Below, piece after piece: positions 17,892-25,845 of a stretch of 56,017 bases of DNA. The stretch is taken from assembly GCA_029784825.1 (NCBI GenBank), contig JAFMAU010000012.1, forward strand, positions 1-56,017, given 5' to 3'. The notes below the pieces were generated by a model. That model made no database searches. It had not been told where the DNA came from and saw nothing but the letters and a program-made list of their open reading frames with translations. This DNA is from Nitrososphaerota archaeon (GTDB taxonomy: Archaea; Thermoproteota; Nitrososphaeria; Nitrososphaerales; UBA183). The position numbers and the translations under genes were made by a program. The first letter of the stretch is position 1. The number at the start of each line of letters is the position of its first letter.

Positions 17892-18314
17892 CTGGAGCTA
17901 CCGTTCCGCAAGTTTCCTTCGGTCTTCGCCGTCCTGAAGGGCAGGAGCGGAGCCGTCAGGGAGTTCAGTGCGCTGGTCGACCCATGCTCCGAGTACTGCG
18001 TCGTCCCCAAGGTCGACGCTTACGCTCTGGGCTACCCGGAGGCGGCCACCGACGACCTGATGGTGCCGGCCGACAATCTGCTGACATACACGGGCTTTGA
18101 AGGGTACGGAAAGGCTGCCCTCGTCGGAGTGGCGGAAGTGAGTCTGGGGGTGATGTCGTTCCGGGACGTCGAGTTCCTCGCCCTGGACTTGCCCCAAGTA
18201 ACCCGGTTCGACATCGTGCTGGGGCGGAGCCTGCTGAAGTCTACGAGGTTGGGAATCGACTACGCAAGGGGCATCATCCGAATAGAGAGGGCGGAGGGCG
18301 GGGCCGGCACATGA
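17892..18314 (+). CDS. Cassette B: retropepsin-fold protein 1, non-standard start, catalytic triad lost
   Basis: Homologue of the A and D first retropepsin-like proteins: LELPFRKFPSVFAVLKG, then ALVDPCSEYCVVPKVDAYAL in place of a D-T-G active site, and FDIVLGRSLLK. The reading frame is intact back to a stop at 17847, but there is no ATG, GTG or TTG before ATG 18060, which lies inside the conserved core. Alignment with cassette D (MEIPFKGF) points to CTG 17892 as the start. Alternatively, translation is re-initiated from the upstream stop, or the gene has lost its start. Its stop overlaps the next ATG. Confidence 0.65.
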   Translation: MELPFRKFPSVFAVLKGRSGAVREFSALVDPCSEYCVVPKVDAYALGYPEAATDDLMVPADNLLTYTGFEGYGKAALVGVAEVSLGVMSFRDVEFLALDLPQVTRFDIVLGRSLLKSTRLGIDYARGIIRIERAEGGAGT

Positions 18315-18724
18315 AGCTCCCGCTCAAGGACCCGATGCTCGTGATGGCGAGGGTGGAAGGGGAGAGAGGAATGGTGAGGGAGCTGACCGCAGCCATCGAC
18401 ATCAACTACCATTATTGCATGATCCTGGGCCAAGACGCTGTGGACTTGGGTTACTCTCAGGCTGCAAGCAAGCACGTTGATGAGGAACGCCTCCATCCAG
18501 AGAGGACACCCTGGTTCACAAGCCTGGTCGGCATAGTCAGGGGAATAATGGTCACCTTCCCCAAGGTCTCCGTGGGCCCCGTAGTGGCGAGGAACGTCGA
18601 CGCCGTGGTGCTCGAGCAGGAGCATCCGCGGATGGTGGTAGCTGACATGATACTGGGCCGCTCTTTCCTGAAAGACCACAAACTTACAGCGGACCTGAAG
18701 AAGGGCTATCTGGAACTAAGCTGA
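18311..18724 (+). CDS. Cassette B: retropepsin-fold protein 2, catalytic triad lost
   Basis: 137 aa; opens MKLPLKDPMLVMARVEG. The active-site position is AAIDINYHYCMILG (Asp kept, T/S-G lost), and the second motif is ADMILGRSFLKDH. ATG start within ATGA overlap with the previous gene. The 3' end overlaps the convergent HTH_10 regulator gene by 9 nt. Confidence 0.75.
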   Translation: MKLPLKDPMLVMARVEGERGMVRELTAAIDINYHYCMILGQDAVDLGYSQAASKHVDEERLHPERTPWFTSLVGIVRGIMVTFPKVSVGPVVARNVDAVVLEQEHPRMVVADMILGRSFLKDHKLTADLKKGYLELS

Positions 18725-19393
18725 CTGCTGGATAGGCGGAAGCTTTCTCCGCCAGTTGTTTATCTCCAGGTCCTTCATGTAGTTCTCGATGACCTTCCTT
18801 TCCGCCCTTCGCAGCATCTCGTCGAGGGTCGACGGCGCCATTCCCAGGTTGTCCGAGAGCTCCCTGACCCCGACGGTCCGAGGGAGGGCGTAGTAGCCGC
18901 GCGACTCCGCGTACTTCATCACCTTCTCCTGCTCGAATGTCAGGAGGTCGTTCCTTTCGGGCTTTTGGACGTCCCTCACTGTGCAGGAGACTCCGTTCTT
19001 CCTCAGCTTCCGCATGAAGCTGTCCAGGGAGACCTTGCCGGCCATGAGGATCCTCCACTTGCCGTCGCCCGCGTTCTTCTGGGTGAAGAAGCAGCCGCTG
19101 CAGAAGCCGTTGGTTGCCGTGAGGGCCCTGCAGAGCGGCGAGTTCTTCGTTACGAGGATTCCCGAAGCCCTGTGGTCGTTGATGAGAGACATGTCGCTCT
19201 TGATCACGTTGGGGTGGGACTTTATCGCCCTCAGGACCTTCCTTACCGACTCGCCGCTGTTTATGCTGACAAGTTGGAGCATCCCCCCGTCGCCCGAGGG
19301 TCTGCAGCTGACGATCCTCACGTTCACTTCGTGCCCCTCAACCTTTGACGTCCATTCGTCGTGGCCGTGCGTTTCGATGATGACCTCCCTCAA
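18716..19393 (-). CDS. HTH_10 (Bat-type) transcription regulator with cysteine-containing sensor region
   Basis: 225 aa. The C-terminal ~60 residues, LLTFEQEKVMKYAESRGYY and then ELSDNLGMAPSTL with LRRAERKV, are the Bat/HTH_10 DNA-binding domain common in archaea. The N-terminal part holds CRALTATNGFCSGCFF, three cysteines that could bind metal or a cluster or sense redox; this is inference. TTG start 3 nt after the xdhC stop, so it is cotranscribed with tusA and xdhC. It is the best local candidate to bind the 16-bp palindrome that precedes its own operon. Confidence 0.8.
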   Translation of the reverse strand: MREVIIETHGHDEWTSKVEGHEVNVRIVSCRPSGDGGMLQLVSINSGESVRKVLRAIKSHPNVIKSDMSLINDHRASGILVTKNSPLCRALTATNGFCSGCFFTQKNAGDGKWRILMAGKVSLDSFMRKLRKNGVSCTVRDVQKPERNDLLTFEQEKVMKYAESRGYYALPRTVGVRELSDNLGMAPSTLDEMLRRAERKVIENYMKDLEINNWRRKLPPIQQSA

Positions 19394-19396
19394 CGA

Positions 19397-20242
19397 CTAC
19401 GTCTCCCCCGTTTGCCGAGTCTCCTTGTGCGAGTGCGTAATCTCGGGCTTGTCAAGGAGCTTCGTGAGTTTCAGGTGCGCGAGATTCCCGCCCCTCCGGG
19501 CGTTTATGACCTCTGCCATGATGCTGACGGCGATCTCCTGTTGCGTGACTGCGCCCAGGTCGAGTCCCACCGGCGCGTACACCGCCAGAAGCTTCTCGAC
19601 CGACTCGCCTGCCTTTACCAGCTCCTTGTAGGACGCGTTCACCCTGTTCTTGCTGCCTATCATCCCTATGAAGCGAACCTTCGAGTGCAGGACCGCTTGA
19701 AGAGCTTCGATGTCATACCTGTGCTCGGTGAGGATCAGCACGTTGTCAAACGGGGTCATGGTCATCTCCCTTATCCTCTGCAGCACGCCCTGGGACTGGA
19801 CCTCCGCTCCCGGGAAGGCCTCCTTTGTCGCGAACGGGTCGAGCACGATGACCTTGTAGCCCAGCATATTCCCGACCTGCGCACAGCCGACGGAGATTCC
19901 GCCGGAGCCGAATATGATCAGCCTCTCGGGCGGCTCGACCAGCTCAAGCATCATCTTGACCTTCCCGCCGCAGGACATGCCGATTCCGCTCCAGCTGTCG
20001 TCGCCAAGGTCGAACTCCTCCACCCGAGTCGTCCCGTCCTGAAGGACGAACTTGGCTTCCCTCACGACGTACTTTTCCACGCAGCCGCCCCCGATGGTTC
20101 CCCACACCGGGCCGTTCTCCGGGATTGCCATCTTGGTGCCCTGGCCCCTGGGGACCGAACCGTCGGTCTCGAGGACTGAAGCCACCACTACCCTGGTGCC
20201 GTGGTTGATCTTCTCGCTCACGTACGAGTAGAAGTCGTCCAT
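19397..20242 (-). CDS. xdhC: XdhC/CoxF/PaoD-family molybdenum cofactor insertion chaperone
   Basis: 281 aa. XdhC-type proteins bind Moco, help its sulfuration and insert it into xanthine-oxidase-family enzymes; PaoD does this for PaoABC. Visible are GTIGGGCVE and GMSCGGKV in the N-terminal domain, a Rossmann nucleotide loop IIFGSGGISVG, and the C-terminal APVGLDLGAVTQQEIAVSI with AEVINARRGG. It follows tusA by 24 nt and precedes the HTH_10 gene, and probably serves all four enzymes in the window. Confidence 0.92.
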   Translation of the reverse strand: MDDFYSYVSEKINHGTRVVVASVLETDGSVPRGQGTKMAIPENGPVWGTIGGGCVEKYVVREAKFVLQDGTTRVEEFDLGDDSWSGIGMSCGGKVKMMLELVEPPERLIIFGSGGISVGCAQVGNMLGYKVIVLDPFATKEAFPGAEVQSQGVLQRIREMTMTPFDNVLILTEHRYDIEALQAVLHSKVRFIGMIGSKNRVNASYKELVKAGESVEKLLAVYAPVGLDLGAVTQQEIAVSIMAEVINARRGGNLAHLKLTKLLDKPEITHSHKETRQTGET

Positions 20243-20266
20243 CAGCAGGTCAACCCCATTCTAAGG

Positions 20267-20617
20267 TCACTCCCACCTCGCGCCGCAGGGACCGACTGCG
20301 GGAAGCGGATTGTCGGGTTTCCTTTCCGCCGACTTCCTCACGAACATATGGAATTCTGACCCGTCGGCGTAAGAGTTCGATATCTCTTGGCCATGGTTCC
20401 AGCAGTACCTCAGGACGTTCTGCTTCGACCCGTCGTCGTTGACTATCACCTCGAGCAGCTCGCCCAGTTTCGCGTCTGCGAGCATGCCCTTCACCATGAA
20501 CACCGGCTTCGGGCAGGTCTGGTTTCTACAGTCGAGAGTTCTTGCGCCCGTGTCTCGGTCTGGCGAGACTTCGCCTCGGCTGCTGCCCCATTCACCACTG
20601 CGGGACTCTTGGACCAC
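20267..20617 (-). CDS. tusA: TusA/SirA-like sulfur carrier protein
   Basis: About 116 aa. The TusA signature DCRNQTCPKPVFMVK carries the sulfur-accepting Cys in the conserved CPxP, followed by the LGELLEVIVNDDGS strand-turn and NVLRYCWNHGQEI. The GTG at 20617 is preferred: the promoter between palindrome and gene predicts transcription from ~20638, and GAGGC precedes the GTG. The longer open frame to 20773 reads through the operator. A C-terminal extension of ~20 residues (ERKPDNPLPAVGPCGARW) is unusual. Likely role: supplying sulfur for the terminal sulfido ligand of the Moco enzymes. Confidence 0.85.
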   Translation of the reverse strand: MVQESRSGEWGSSRGEVSPDRDTGARTLDCRNQTCPKPVFMVKGMLADAKLGELLEVIVNDDGSKQNVLRYCWNHGQEISNSYADGSEFHMFVRKSAERKPDNPLPAVGPCGARWE

Positions 20618-20668
20618 GGCGCCTCGCCCACCTATCGGTATGAGTTCTGTGGTGCGGTTAGTATTAAT

Positions 20669-20684
20669 CCCGAACAGGTTCGGG
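20669..20684. promoter_or_regulatory. Perfect 16-bp palindromic operator of the tusA-xdhC-HTH operon
   Basis: CCCGAACAGGTTCGGG; on the minus strand it is followed directly by the TATA-like ATTAATAC (20661-20668). Same sequence and same position relative to the promoter as the copies before cassette A and the cytochrome b gene. Confidence 0.75.
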
Positions 20685-20772
20685 ATGATGCAAGTCTTCG
20701 TATTCCTCATGAGAATATTTTCATGCCAGGGCGGAATTCGCCGGCGGGGGATTCCCGCGTGTGACGGGCTCA

Positions 20773-21645
20773 CTAGCCGCTGTCCACTGTGGCCCTGACC
20801 GCTTCTCCGATGTGCGTTATGATTTCAAAGACGCTTGTCGCAGGGTCAAGTCGGGTGAGCTGCCCCGCCATCCTGTTCGCTCTGAGGGCCACGAGGCACG
20901 CGCGAATCGGCTCGAAACCGCCGCCGACCAAGGCAGAGACTATTCCTGTCACGGTGTCACCAGTGCCCCCAATCGCCTCCATGACTGGCAGGCTGGGCTC
21001 CGACACTCTGTCGACCACCTTGCCGTCTTTCGCCACGTAGTCGACGGGCCCCTTGACCAGAAGATACTTCGGGGCATTGCCAACCTCGTTGGCCCTCTCC
21101 ACGAGGTCGGGAACCTCGGTGGTGTCAACTTCGAAGAGGGCCGCCTTTACGTAGGCCGGGTGGCCCGCGTCTGGGTCCGCGAGAAAGGCGATCTCACCCG
21201 CGTCGGGGGTGAAGAGGTCGAACTTCCGGCAGAGGCCGGTCGCCTTCGCTATCAGCAGCGCGCCTGCGTCGGCGATCAGAAACGGCCTCTTCTGCCAGTA
21301 GTCCGTCATCTCCACGAACCCCATGAACTCGTCCCTGAGCGGGAGGATGTAGTGCAGCGTTACAGTGGAAGGTCCGAGTTCGCCGGCGTCTTCGGAAAGG
21401 TACCTGTACACGAGCTTCGAACCGTCTCCGCTCCCTGCGTCACCGGCGAGCGCGCAGGTCGGGGTCTCAATGTCGAGAGCCTTGGCGGTCTCGTAGGCTG
21501 CGGCAATCATGGCGGTCGCCCCTATCGTCAAATACCTTGTCGAGATTCGCAACTCCCCCAGAGTCAAGCTCCTTCCGTCGAATCCCACTTTCCCGACAGC
21601 GAGAGAGCCGAGGGGGATGGGCAGCGTGCCCGAGAGAAGCAGCAA
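20773..21645 (-). CDS. NAD(P)H-hydrate dehydratase-like (YjeF C-terminal / ribokinase-fold) protein
   Basis: 290 aa. The C-terminal ~150 residues have FLIADAGALL, LFTPDAGEIAFL, KYLLVKGPVDYV and GGTGDTVTGIVSALVGGG, the nucleotide/phosphate-binding anion hole and catalytic Asp of the ribokinase-like NNHD family. The first ~110 residues (GSLAVGKVGFDG..., GDAGSGDGS) do not match ordinary NNHD enzymes. TTG start directly after the stop of the DUF3343-like gene, so the two are coupled. Its place beside DUF3343, TusA and XdhC suggests a role in Mo-hydroxylase maturation rather than metabolite repair. Confidence 0.75.
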   Translation of the reverse strand: MLLLSGTLPIPLGSLAVGKVGFDGRSLTLGELRISTRYLTIGATAMIAAAYETAKALDIETPTCALAGDAGSGDGSKLVYRYLSEDAGELGPSTVTLHYILPLRDEFMGFVEMTDYWQKRPFLIADAGALLIAKATGLCRKFDLFTPDAGEIAFLADPDAGHPAYVKAALFEVDTTEVPDLVERANEVGNAPKYLLVKGPVDYVAKDGKVVDRVSEPSLPVMEAIGGTGDTVTGIVSALVGGGFEPIRACLVALRANRMAGQLTRLDPATSVFEIITHIGEAVRATVDSG

Positions 21646-22203
21646 CTACCTCAGAACCTCCCAGTCTCTGAGGGCGTACTCGTAGGCCTTCTGTAGCGTG
21701 TACGCGCACAGCGTCGTCCCTATTTGCGCGGGGGGAGTTGCCTCGTCGAGCTTCTTCCCGACAAGCTCCATGGCGAGAAGTGGGATGTCGGGGCAGCCAC
21801 CGCCAGAGATGTTCGCGATCGTCCCGTCGCTCTTCCTGAATGTGAGCTTCATGTTGCCGACTCTGACCATCTCGTATTCGCCGAAGTCTGTCTTCTTCAC
21901 CAGCCTGCTGATCTGGAGCTCGCGTAGCTGCCCCCCGAACTTCAGAAGCACGTCCATCACGCCGATTCCATTCTCTTTCAACAGCTTCTCGGCAGGCGCC
22001 AGTTCCTCTGCTGGGACCGAGACGGCGAGGTCGCAGCCCGTCCTGACGTCGGGGGGCGGCGAACCGGCGTGGGTGTGAAAGCCGGAACCGACAAGTAGGT
22101 CCTCCGCCTTCATGCCGTCCCTGAAGTGCTCGAACAGGAGGACGCACCTATCCACCTCTTCCTGCTCAGCTGTCTTCTCGGAACCCCGTCCCGCTTCCGA
22201 CAT
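21646..22203 (-). CDS. DUF3343-like putative sulfur/selenium carrier protein
   Basis: 185 aa. Residues ~20-90 (VLLFEHFRDGMKAEDLL, SPPPDVRTGCDLAVSV) match the DUF3343 layout, with the conserved Cys after a Pro-rich loop. A C-terminal domain follows, with ANISGGGCPDIPLLAMEL and GTTLCAYTLQKA, containing two further cysteines. DUF3343 and SirA/TusA-like genes are known companions of selenium-dependent molybdenum hydroxylase loci. No SelD is seen here, so a sulfur role is equally possible. Transcribed with the hydratase-like gene. Confidence 0.65.
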   Translation of the reverse strand: MSEAGRGSEKTAEQEEVDRCVLLFEHFRDGMKAEDLLVGSGFHTHAGSPPPDVRTGCDLAVSVPAEELAPAEKLLKENGIGVMDVLLKFGGQLRELQISRLVKKTDFGEYEMVRVGNMKLTFRKSDGTIANISGGGCPDIPLLAMELVGKKLDEATPPAQIGTTLCAYTLQKAYEYALRDWEVLR

Positions 22204-22261
22204 CGACTCCTTCCTGACGTCTTCGGGCTATTTCTCTCTTGTAAGGACGGGCCTGCCCAGG

Positions 22262-22927
22262 CTACTCCACGATGACGGCTCCGGTCACGTTGTAGGTCCG
22301 CTTGTTGTGCTCGAATTCGTCCTGCAGGCGTCTCTTCAAGTCCGGAAGCTTCCAGACCTCCTGCTGCTCCTGGCACGCGGCGCAGATCTTCGCCCTGTGC
22401 GCCCTGTAGACGTGGAAGAACTCTCGCCCGAGAAAGCGGTGCTTGCCGGGGGATTCCCATGGTGTGTGTTCGCGTCTGCCATTGGGACTCTGGTACACGT
22501 ATCTGCTCTCAATACCCGATATGTCCCCTCCCCACATCTCCTCCTTCTCTCTGGGCCTGGTGACCACCAGAAGCTCCTTGATCAGTTTCCTGCAGGCGAG
22601 TCTGTTGCACAGCGCCTCGTGAAGGAACTCCCCGGTGAACCGTCTGCTGCCGCAGAAGTGGCAGAGCGGTCCGTCCCGGACGGCGGCGATGGCGACCACC
22701 TTCTCACCGTCTACCGACAGGACCACGTTCGTGTTGCGGAAGGAGCGCGCCAGGGCGAGCAGCTCCGGGTCGAGCCGAAATGAGGCCTTGACCGGATTCT
22801 GAATCCAATCCTGGAAGGAAGACTCGCCGCCCTTCAGGTGCAGCGATGCCTCCTCTCCCGTCAGTTCCCGCGTCTCGACGTTGCAGGCAAGGCTCTGAGA
22901 GTTGACCTTGGCTATCCGGGCTCTCAA
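22262..22927 (-). CDS. Hypothetical cysteine-rich protein, probable zinc binder
   Basis: 221 aa, not recognised. The middle has CHFCGSRRFTGEF...CNRLACRK and the C-terminal part CAACQEQQEVW, possibly two metal sites. No membrane segment or signal. The residues FLGREFFHVYRAHRAKIC suggest a compact basic domain. TTG 22927 is used; the gene ends 58 nt before the DUF3343-like gene on the same strand and may belong to its operon. Confidence 0.6.
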   Translation of the reverse strand: MRARIAKVNSQSLACNVETRELTGEEASLHLKGGESSFQDWIQNPVKASFRLDPELLALARSFRNTNVVLSVDGEKVVAIAAVRDGPLCHFCGSRRFTGEFLHEALCNRLACRKLIKELLVVTRPREKEEMWGGDISGIESRYVYQSPNGRREHTPWESPGKHRFLGREFFHVYRAHRAKICAACQEQQEVWKLPDLKRRLQDEFEHNKRTYNVTGAVIVE

Positions 22928-23325
22928 AGACCTCGTGAGCGGTTCGCACTCCTACCTCGCGTTGCTGGTCACTGGCGCGGGGGCAGCGCGCGGAGACTTA
23001 AATGGACGGCGCCTCGCCTCACCGGGCAGAAAGGAGGCGGAATCGCTACCGGTCCCGGAAGTTTCCCTGGGAGGGGGACTCTCGGGCCCGCGACCCAGAA
23101 GCGACCCCTCACCGGCAGAGCACTCCGCCGCGTCGAACATGCTTCCCCGCTGAGGCGCATCGGTGGCCGGTGCACCCTGGTTAGCCCTTTCAAACGGGGA
23201 CGCTTGGGTCGTCCGCTTCAGACAGTGCCGCCAAGCCTTTCTCGGTTCCGGACCAAGCCACGGGTGCCCGAACATGTTCGGGTAATCTGAGATATACGAC
23301 AGAATCTCGCAACGTAACAACAGAT
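22928..23325. other. Intergenic region upstream of the cytochrome b operon
   Basis: About 400 nt, GC-rich. Several short open frames exist but look like chance (Arg/Pro/Ser-rich in all frames). The only clear signals are the palindrome at 23267-23282 and the TATA-like GATATAC (23291-23297) that precedes ATG 23326. Confidence 0.55.
23267..23282. promoter_or_regulatory. Perfect 16-bp palindromic operator of the cytochrome b operon
   Basis: CCCGAACATGTTCGGG, 9 nt upstream of the TATA-like GATATAC, itself ~30 nt before ATG 23326. Third perfect copy in the window. Confidence 0.75.
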
Positions 23326-24174
23326 ATGCTCCCACTAAGACTGCCGACTGACTACGCAGCCGCCACCGTCCTGTTCTTCGTGGCGATTTTCGCCGTGCAC
23401 TATGTGAGGAGGGCTTTCAGAGAGCCCCATCCCGTAGGTGCGCGGGCCGCGATCGAGATTCCGGAGGGCCCGGTGAAGGCCTTCGACATCGTGCAGAGGC
23501 TGTTCCACTGGTCCCTGTTCGTCACACTGGGACTGGTCACCCTCACTGGAATCAACATCTACTACACGGGAGCACTCAACTTCTTCCTGGCCCCGTTCGG
23601 GGTCGCCGACGTCATCTCAAGCATGTACTGGCACACGACGCTGCTGTGGCTCCTCCTCAGCATCCTCATCATACACATGGCCTGGGACGTCGCTGTGGCC
23701 CGGTCGACAGGCCAGATCCTTCCAAAGGGGAGGGACGTGAAGCAGACCTTCACAAGACTCTTGAACTTCTTCGGGGCCACCAACGACTACCCGAAGCACG
23801 GCAAGTACGACGTTTTCATGAAGACTGCCCACTGGGGCATGGCCCTCTGCATGGTGGTCCTCGGGATCAGCGGCTTGTACATGTGGAACCCCTACGGGTA
23901 TTTCCCAACCATCAGCCCTGACTTCAACTCCCTGCTGACCATCTTCCACGACTTCTTCGCCTTCCTGTTCGTGGGGCTGATCATCGGGCACGTCTACTTC
24001 GCGGTGCTGCCCGTAAACTGGCCCATGCTGAGGTCGATAGTCACGGGCACGGTCGCGAGAGAGGAGTATCTAGATGAATTCGACACGTCGATGTGGCCTG
24101 CCGTCAGAGGAAAGGCAGGGAAGGCGCCGCCTGCAGCAATGGCGGTCGCACCAAAGGAGGTACAGCAGCCATGA
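23326..24174 (+). CDS. Cytochrome b / formate dehydrogenase gamma-like membrane subunit
   Basis: 282 aa with about five hydrophobic helices. Histidines that could bind two hemes b are in RLFHWSLF, MYWHTTLLW, IIHMAWDV, KTAHWGMAL, TIFHDFFAF and IGHVYFAV. The layout, with FHW at the start of a helix and a periplasmic loop between helices, fits the FdnI/cytochrome b561 group that moves electrons between a periplasmic enzyme and the quinone pool. The palindrome shared with cassette A makes it the likely electron acceptor of the exported hydroxylases. ATGA overlap with the next gene. Confidence 0.82.
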   Translation: MLPLRLPTDYAAATVLFFVAIFAVHYVRRAFREPHPVGARAAIEIPEGPVKAFDIVQRLFHWSLFVTLGLVTLTGINIYYTGALNFFLAPFGVADVISSMYWHTTLLWLLLSILIIHMAWDVAVARSTGQILPKGRDVKQTFTRLLNFFGATNDYPKHGKYDVFMKTAHWGMALCMVVLGISGLYMWNPYGYFPTISPDFNSLLTIFHDFFAFLFVGLIIGHVYFAVLPVNWPMLRSIVTGTVAREEYLDEFDTSMWPAVRGKAGKAPPAAMAVAPKEVQQP

Positions 24175-24644
24175 CCGATAGAAAGGGCGCGACCTACCTT
24201 CCGGGGAAGGTCAGGCTCGAGTTCGGCATCGCAGGCGGCCTGGTGGCTGCGTGCGTGATGTCGGTTGGGGTCATGATCCTCAGCGGGCTCAACCTGATCC
24301 AGTTCGCATGGTTCCCGATGTTCGGCGAGATTTTCGGAGCGCCGGGCTTCACGCCGGATGCAGCGATGTACGGCTTGGCCGCGTCGCTGATCTTCGGGAT
24401 ACTGTGGGGAGCCATCTTCGCCTTCGCCTTCAAGAGCTACACGGTGATGAAAGGAATGGGCATCGCCGCCATCGAGTTCTTCGTAATCGTTGGGACACTG
24501 AGCTTCGTGAGTACCTCCGTGGTCGGCGGGACACTGCTGTCCCTCACCCTCTTCGGGGCTCTCCCCATCCTTCTGGGCCTCGCGGTGGCCTTGGCCATCT
24601 GGGGGGCTGCGGTCGGATTCATCGGCAAGCGTTACATGCCCTAG
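24171..24644 (+). CDS. Hypothetical four-helix membrane protein
   Basis: About 157 aa with four predicted membrane helices (GIAGGLVAACVMSVGVMIL; the second around GLAASLIFGILWGAIFAF; AAIEFFVIVGTL; FGALPILLGLAVALAIWGA). No heme-binding His pattern. ATG 24171 overlaps the stop of the cytochrome b gene, so the two products probably work together, perhaps as a membrane anchor or assembly partner. Not assigned to a known family. Confidence 0.7.
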   Translation: MTDRKGATYLPGKVRLEFGIAGGLVAACVMSVGVMILSGLNLIQFAWFPMFGEIFGAPGFTPDAAMYGLAASLIFGILWGAIFAFAFKSYTVMKGMGIAAIEFFVIVGTLSFVSTSVVGGTLLSLTLFGALPILLGLAVALAIWGAAVGFIGKRYMP

Positions 24645-24759
24645 GCCCGGGCTGCCGGCGGTCGTGCCCGGGAACTTCTTCTTGCCCACCTTACTCGCTA
24701 GACGCCGGCCCAGCAAGATTAATTGTCCAGAAAGGCGAGGGAGACTCCCCGGGTGACGA

Positions 24760-25458
24760 GTGGACTTGCTTGTGGAGGAGCCCAGGAGCAGAGCAGGCGA
24801 ATTCACGGGCTCAGCGTCCGCGCCCGAAACGAGTCGATCCCAGCGACGTCCCTTCTGCGCTGTCGTGGTGCTTGCGGCAGGGCTTTCGACCCGCTTCGGT
24901 CGAAACAAGCTGCTGGAACCCGTGGGAGGCTCGACCCTGATAGGTCATGTGGTCAACGAGATCCTCCGTTCCACGGCGAGGCAGGTGATCGTCGTGGGCG
25001 GCTATGAATTCGAAGCGCTGCAGAAGGCGCTTCATGGGCTGCCATGTGAGGTGGTCTACAACGAGGACTACACGAGGGGGCAGAGCTTTTCGGTCAGGAA
25101 AGGGGTGGCCATGGTCGACGAGGCTTCTGACGCGGTGATGTTCGAGCCGGGCGACATGCCCCTCACGAGCAGCATACTCTTCGACGCGGTGATCGAAGCC
25201 TACGTTCGGACGGGCTCACCGATAGTGAGCGCGGGGTACAGAGGACGACCGGGGCATCCAATCCTCTTCGACAAGTCCCTCCTCGAGGAACTGAAGGCAG
25301 TCAACGAGGCAAACAAGGGGCTGAAGAAGGTGGTCACCGCCCATCGCTCGGAGGCGAGGGTGGTCGAGACTTCCATAGGCGCCCTTTTCGACCTGGACAC
25401 GCCCTACGACCTCTCCCTTCTCAAGGAACGCAGGACGGACCCCTCGATTCCGAAGTGA
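24760..25458 (+). CDS. mocA: MocA/MobA-like molybdenum cofactor nucleotidyltransferase
   Basis: 232 aa. After an unconserved N-terminus of ~35 residues comes VVVLAAGLSTRFGRNKLLEP, the NTP-binding loop, then MFEPGDMPL (metal-binding Asp) and GRPGHPILF. This is the MocA type, which makes molybdopterin cytosine dinucleotide for enzymes of the PaoABC/CO dehydrogenase family. GTG 24760 follows a TATA-like GATTAATT. It would supply MCD for the four hydroxylases. A MobA (GTP) activity cannot be excluded. Confidence 0.85.
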   Translation: MDLLVEEPRSRAGEFTGSASAPETSRSQRRPFCAVVVLAAGLSTRFGRNKLLEPVGGSTLIGHVVNEILRSTARQVIVVGGYEFEALQKALHGLPCEVVYNEDYTRGQSFSVRKGVAMVDEASDAVMFEPGDMPLTSSILFDAVIEAYVRTGSPIVSAGYRGRPGHPILFDKSLLEELKAVNEANKGLKKVVTAHRSEARVVETSIGALFDLDTPYDLSLLKERRTDPSIPK

Positions 25459-25482
25459 CCGCTTCGGCCTGCCGGCCCTGGC

Positions 25483-25836
25483 TCAGAAGCTGAGCGTGAC
25501 GTCCGCCTTGCCCATGAGTTCTTGCAGGCGCTTCCTCGGGACAACGGCGAACGCCTCATCAATGTCGCCTTCTGGGATCCTCTCCGAGTCGAGGGATTCC
25601 TTTTCGGCGTAGAAGTGTCCGCCTGCGACGCCCTTCTTCAGAAGGTCGAGCATGCCCTTGGTGTAGGAGGTGTCGACCCCCTTCAGGGCGCACCTGACTC
25701 CCTTTCCCATGTAGGCGACCGTGACCTCGTGCGACTCGTCGCCGCTCAGAATCCCAAGTGCAATCCTGATCCCCTCGAGGTGGAAAGAGGTGCTTATGGG
25801 CGGTTTCAGGAACGAAATGAAAACAGTCTTTTCCAT
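25483..25836 (-). CDS. DsrE/DsrF-family small sulfur-relay protein
   Basis: 117 aa; GIRIALGILSGDESHEVTVAYMGKGVRCALKGVDTSY matches the DsrE/DsrF fold (TusC/TusD relatives), with a Cys at VRCALKG. Last of three related small genes that follow ctaB. It may form a DsrEFH-like hexamer with its neighbours. Confidence 0.72.
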   Translation of the reverse strand: MEKTVFISFLKPPISTSFHLEGIRIALGILSGDESHEVTVAYMGKGVRCALKGVDTSYTKGMLDLLKKGVAGGHFYAEKESLDSERIPEGDIDEAFAVVPRKRLQELMGKADVTLSF

Positions 25837-25845
25837 TCTAGCACC

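Noticed and set aside
22838..23335. Several overlapping short open frames between 22.8 and 23.3 kb
   Set aside because: All frames are Arg/Pro/Ser-rich, none has a promoter-consistent start; treated as intergenic.
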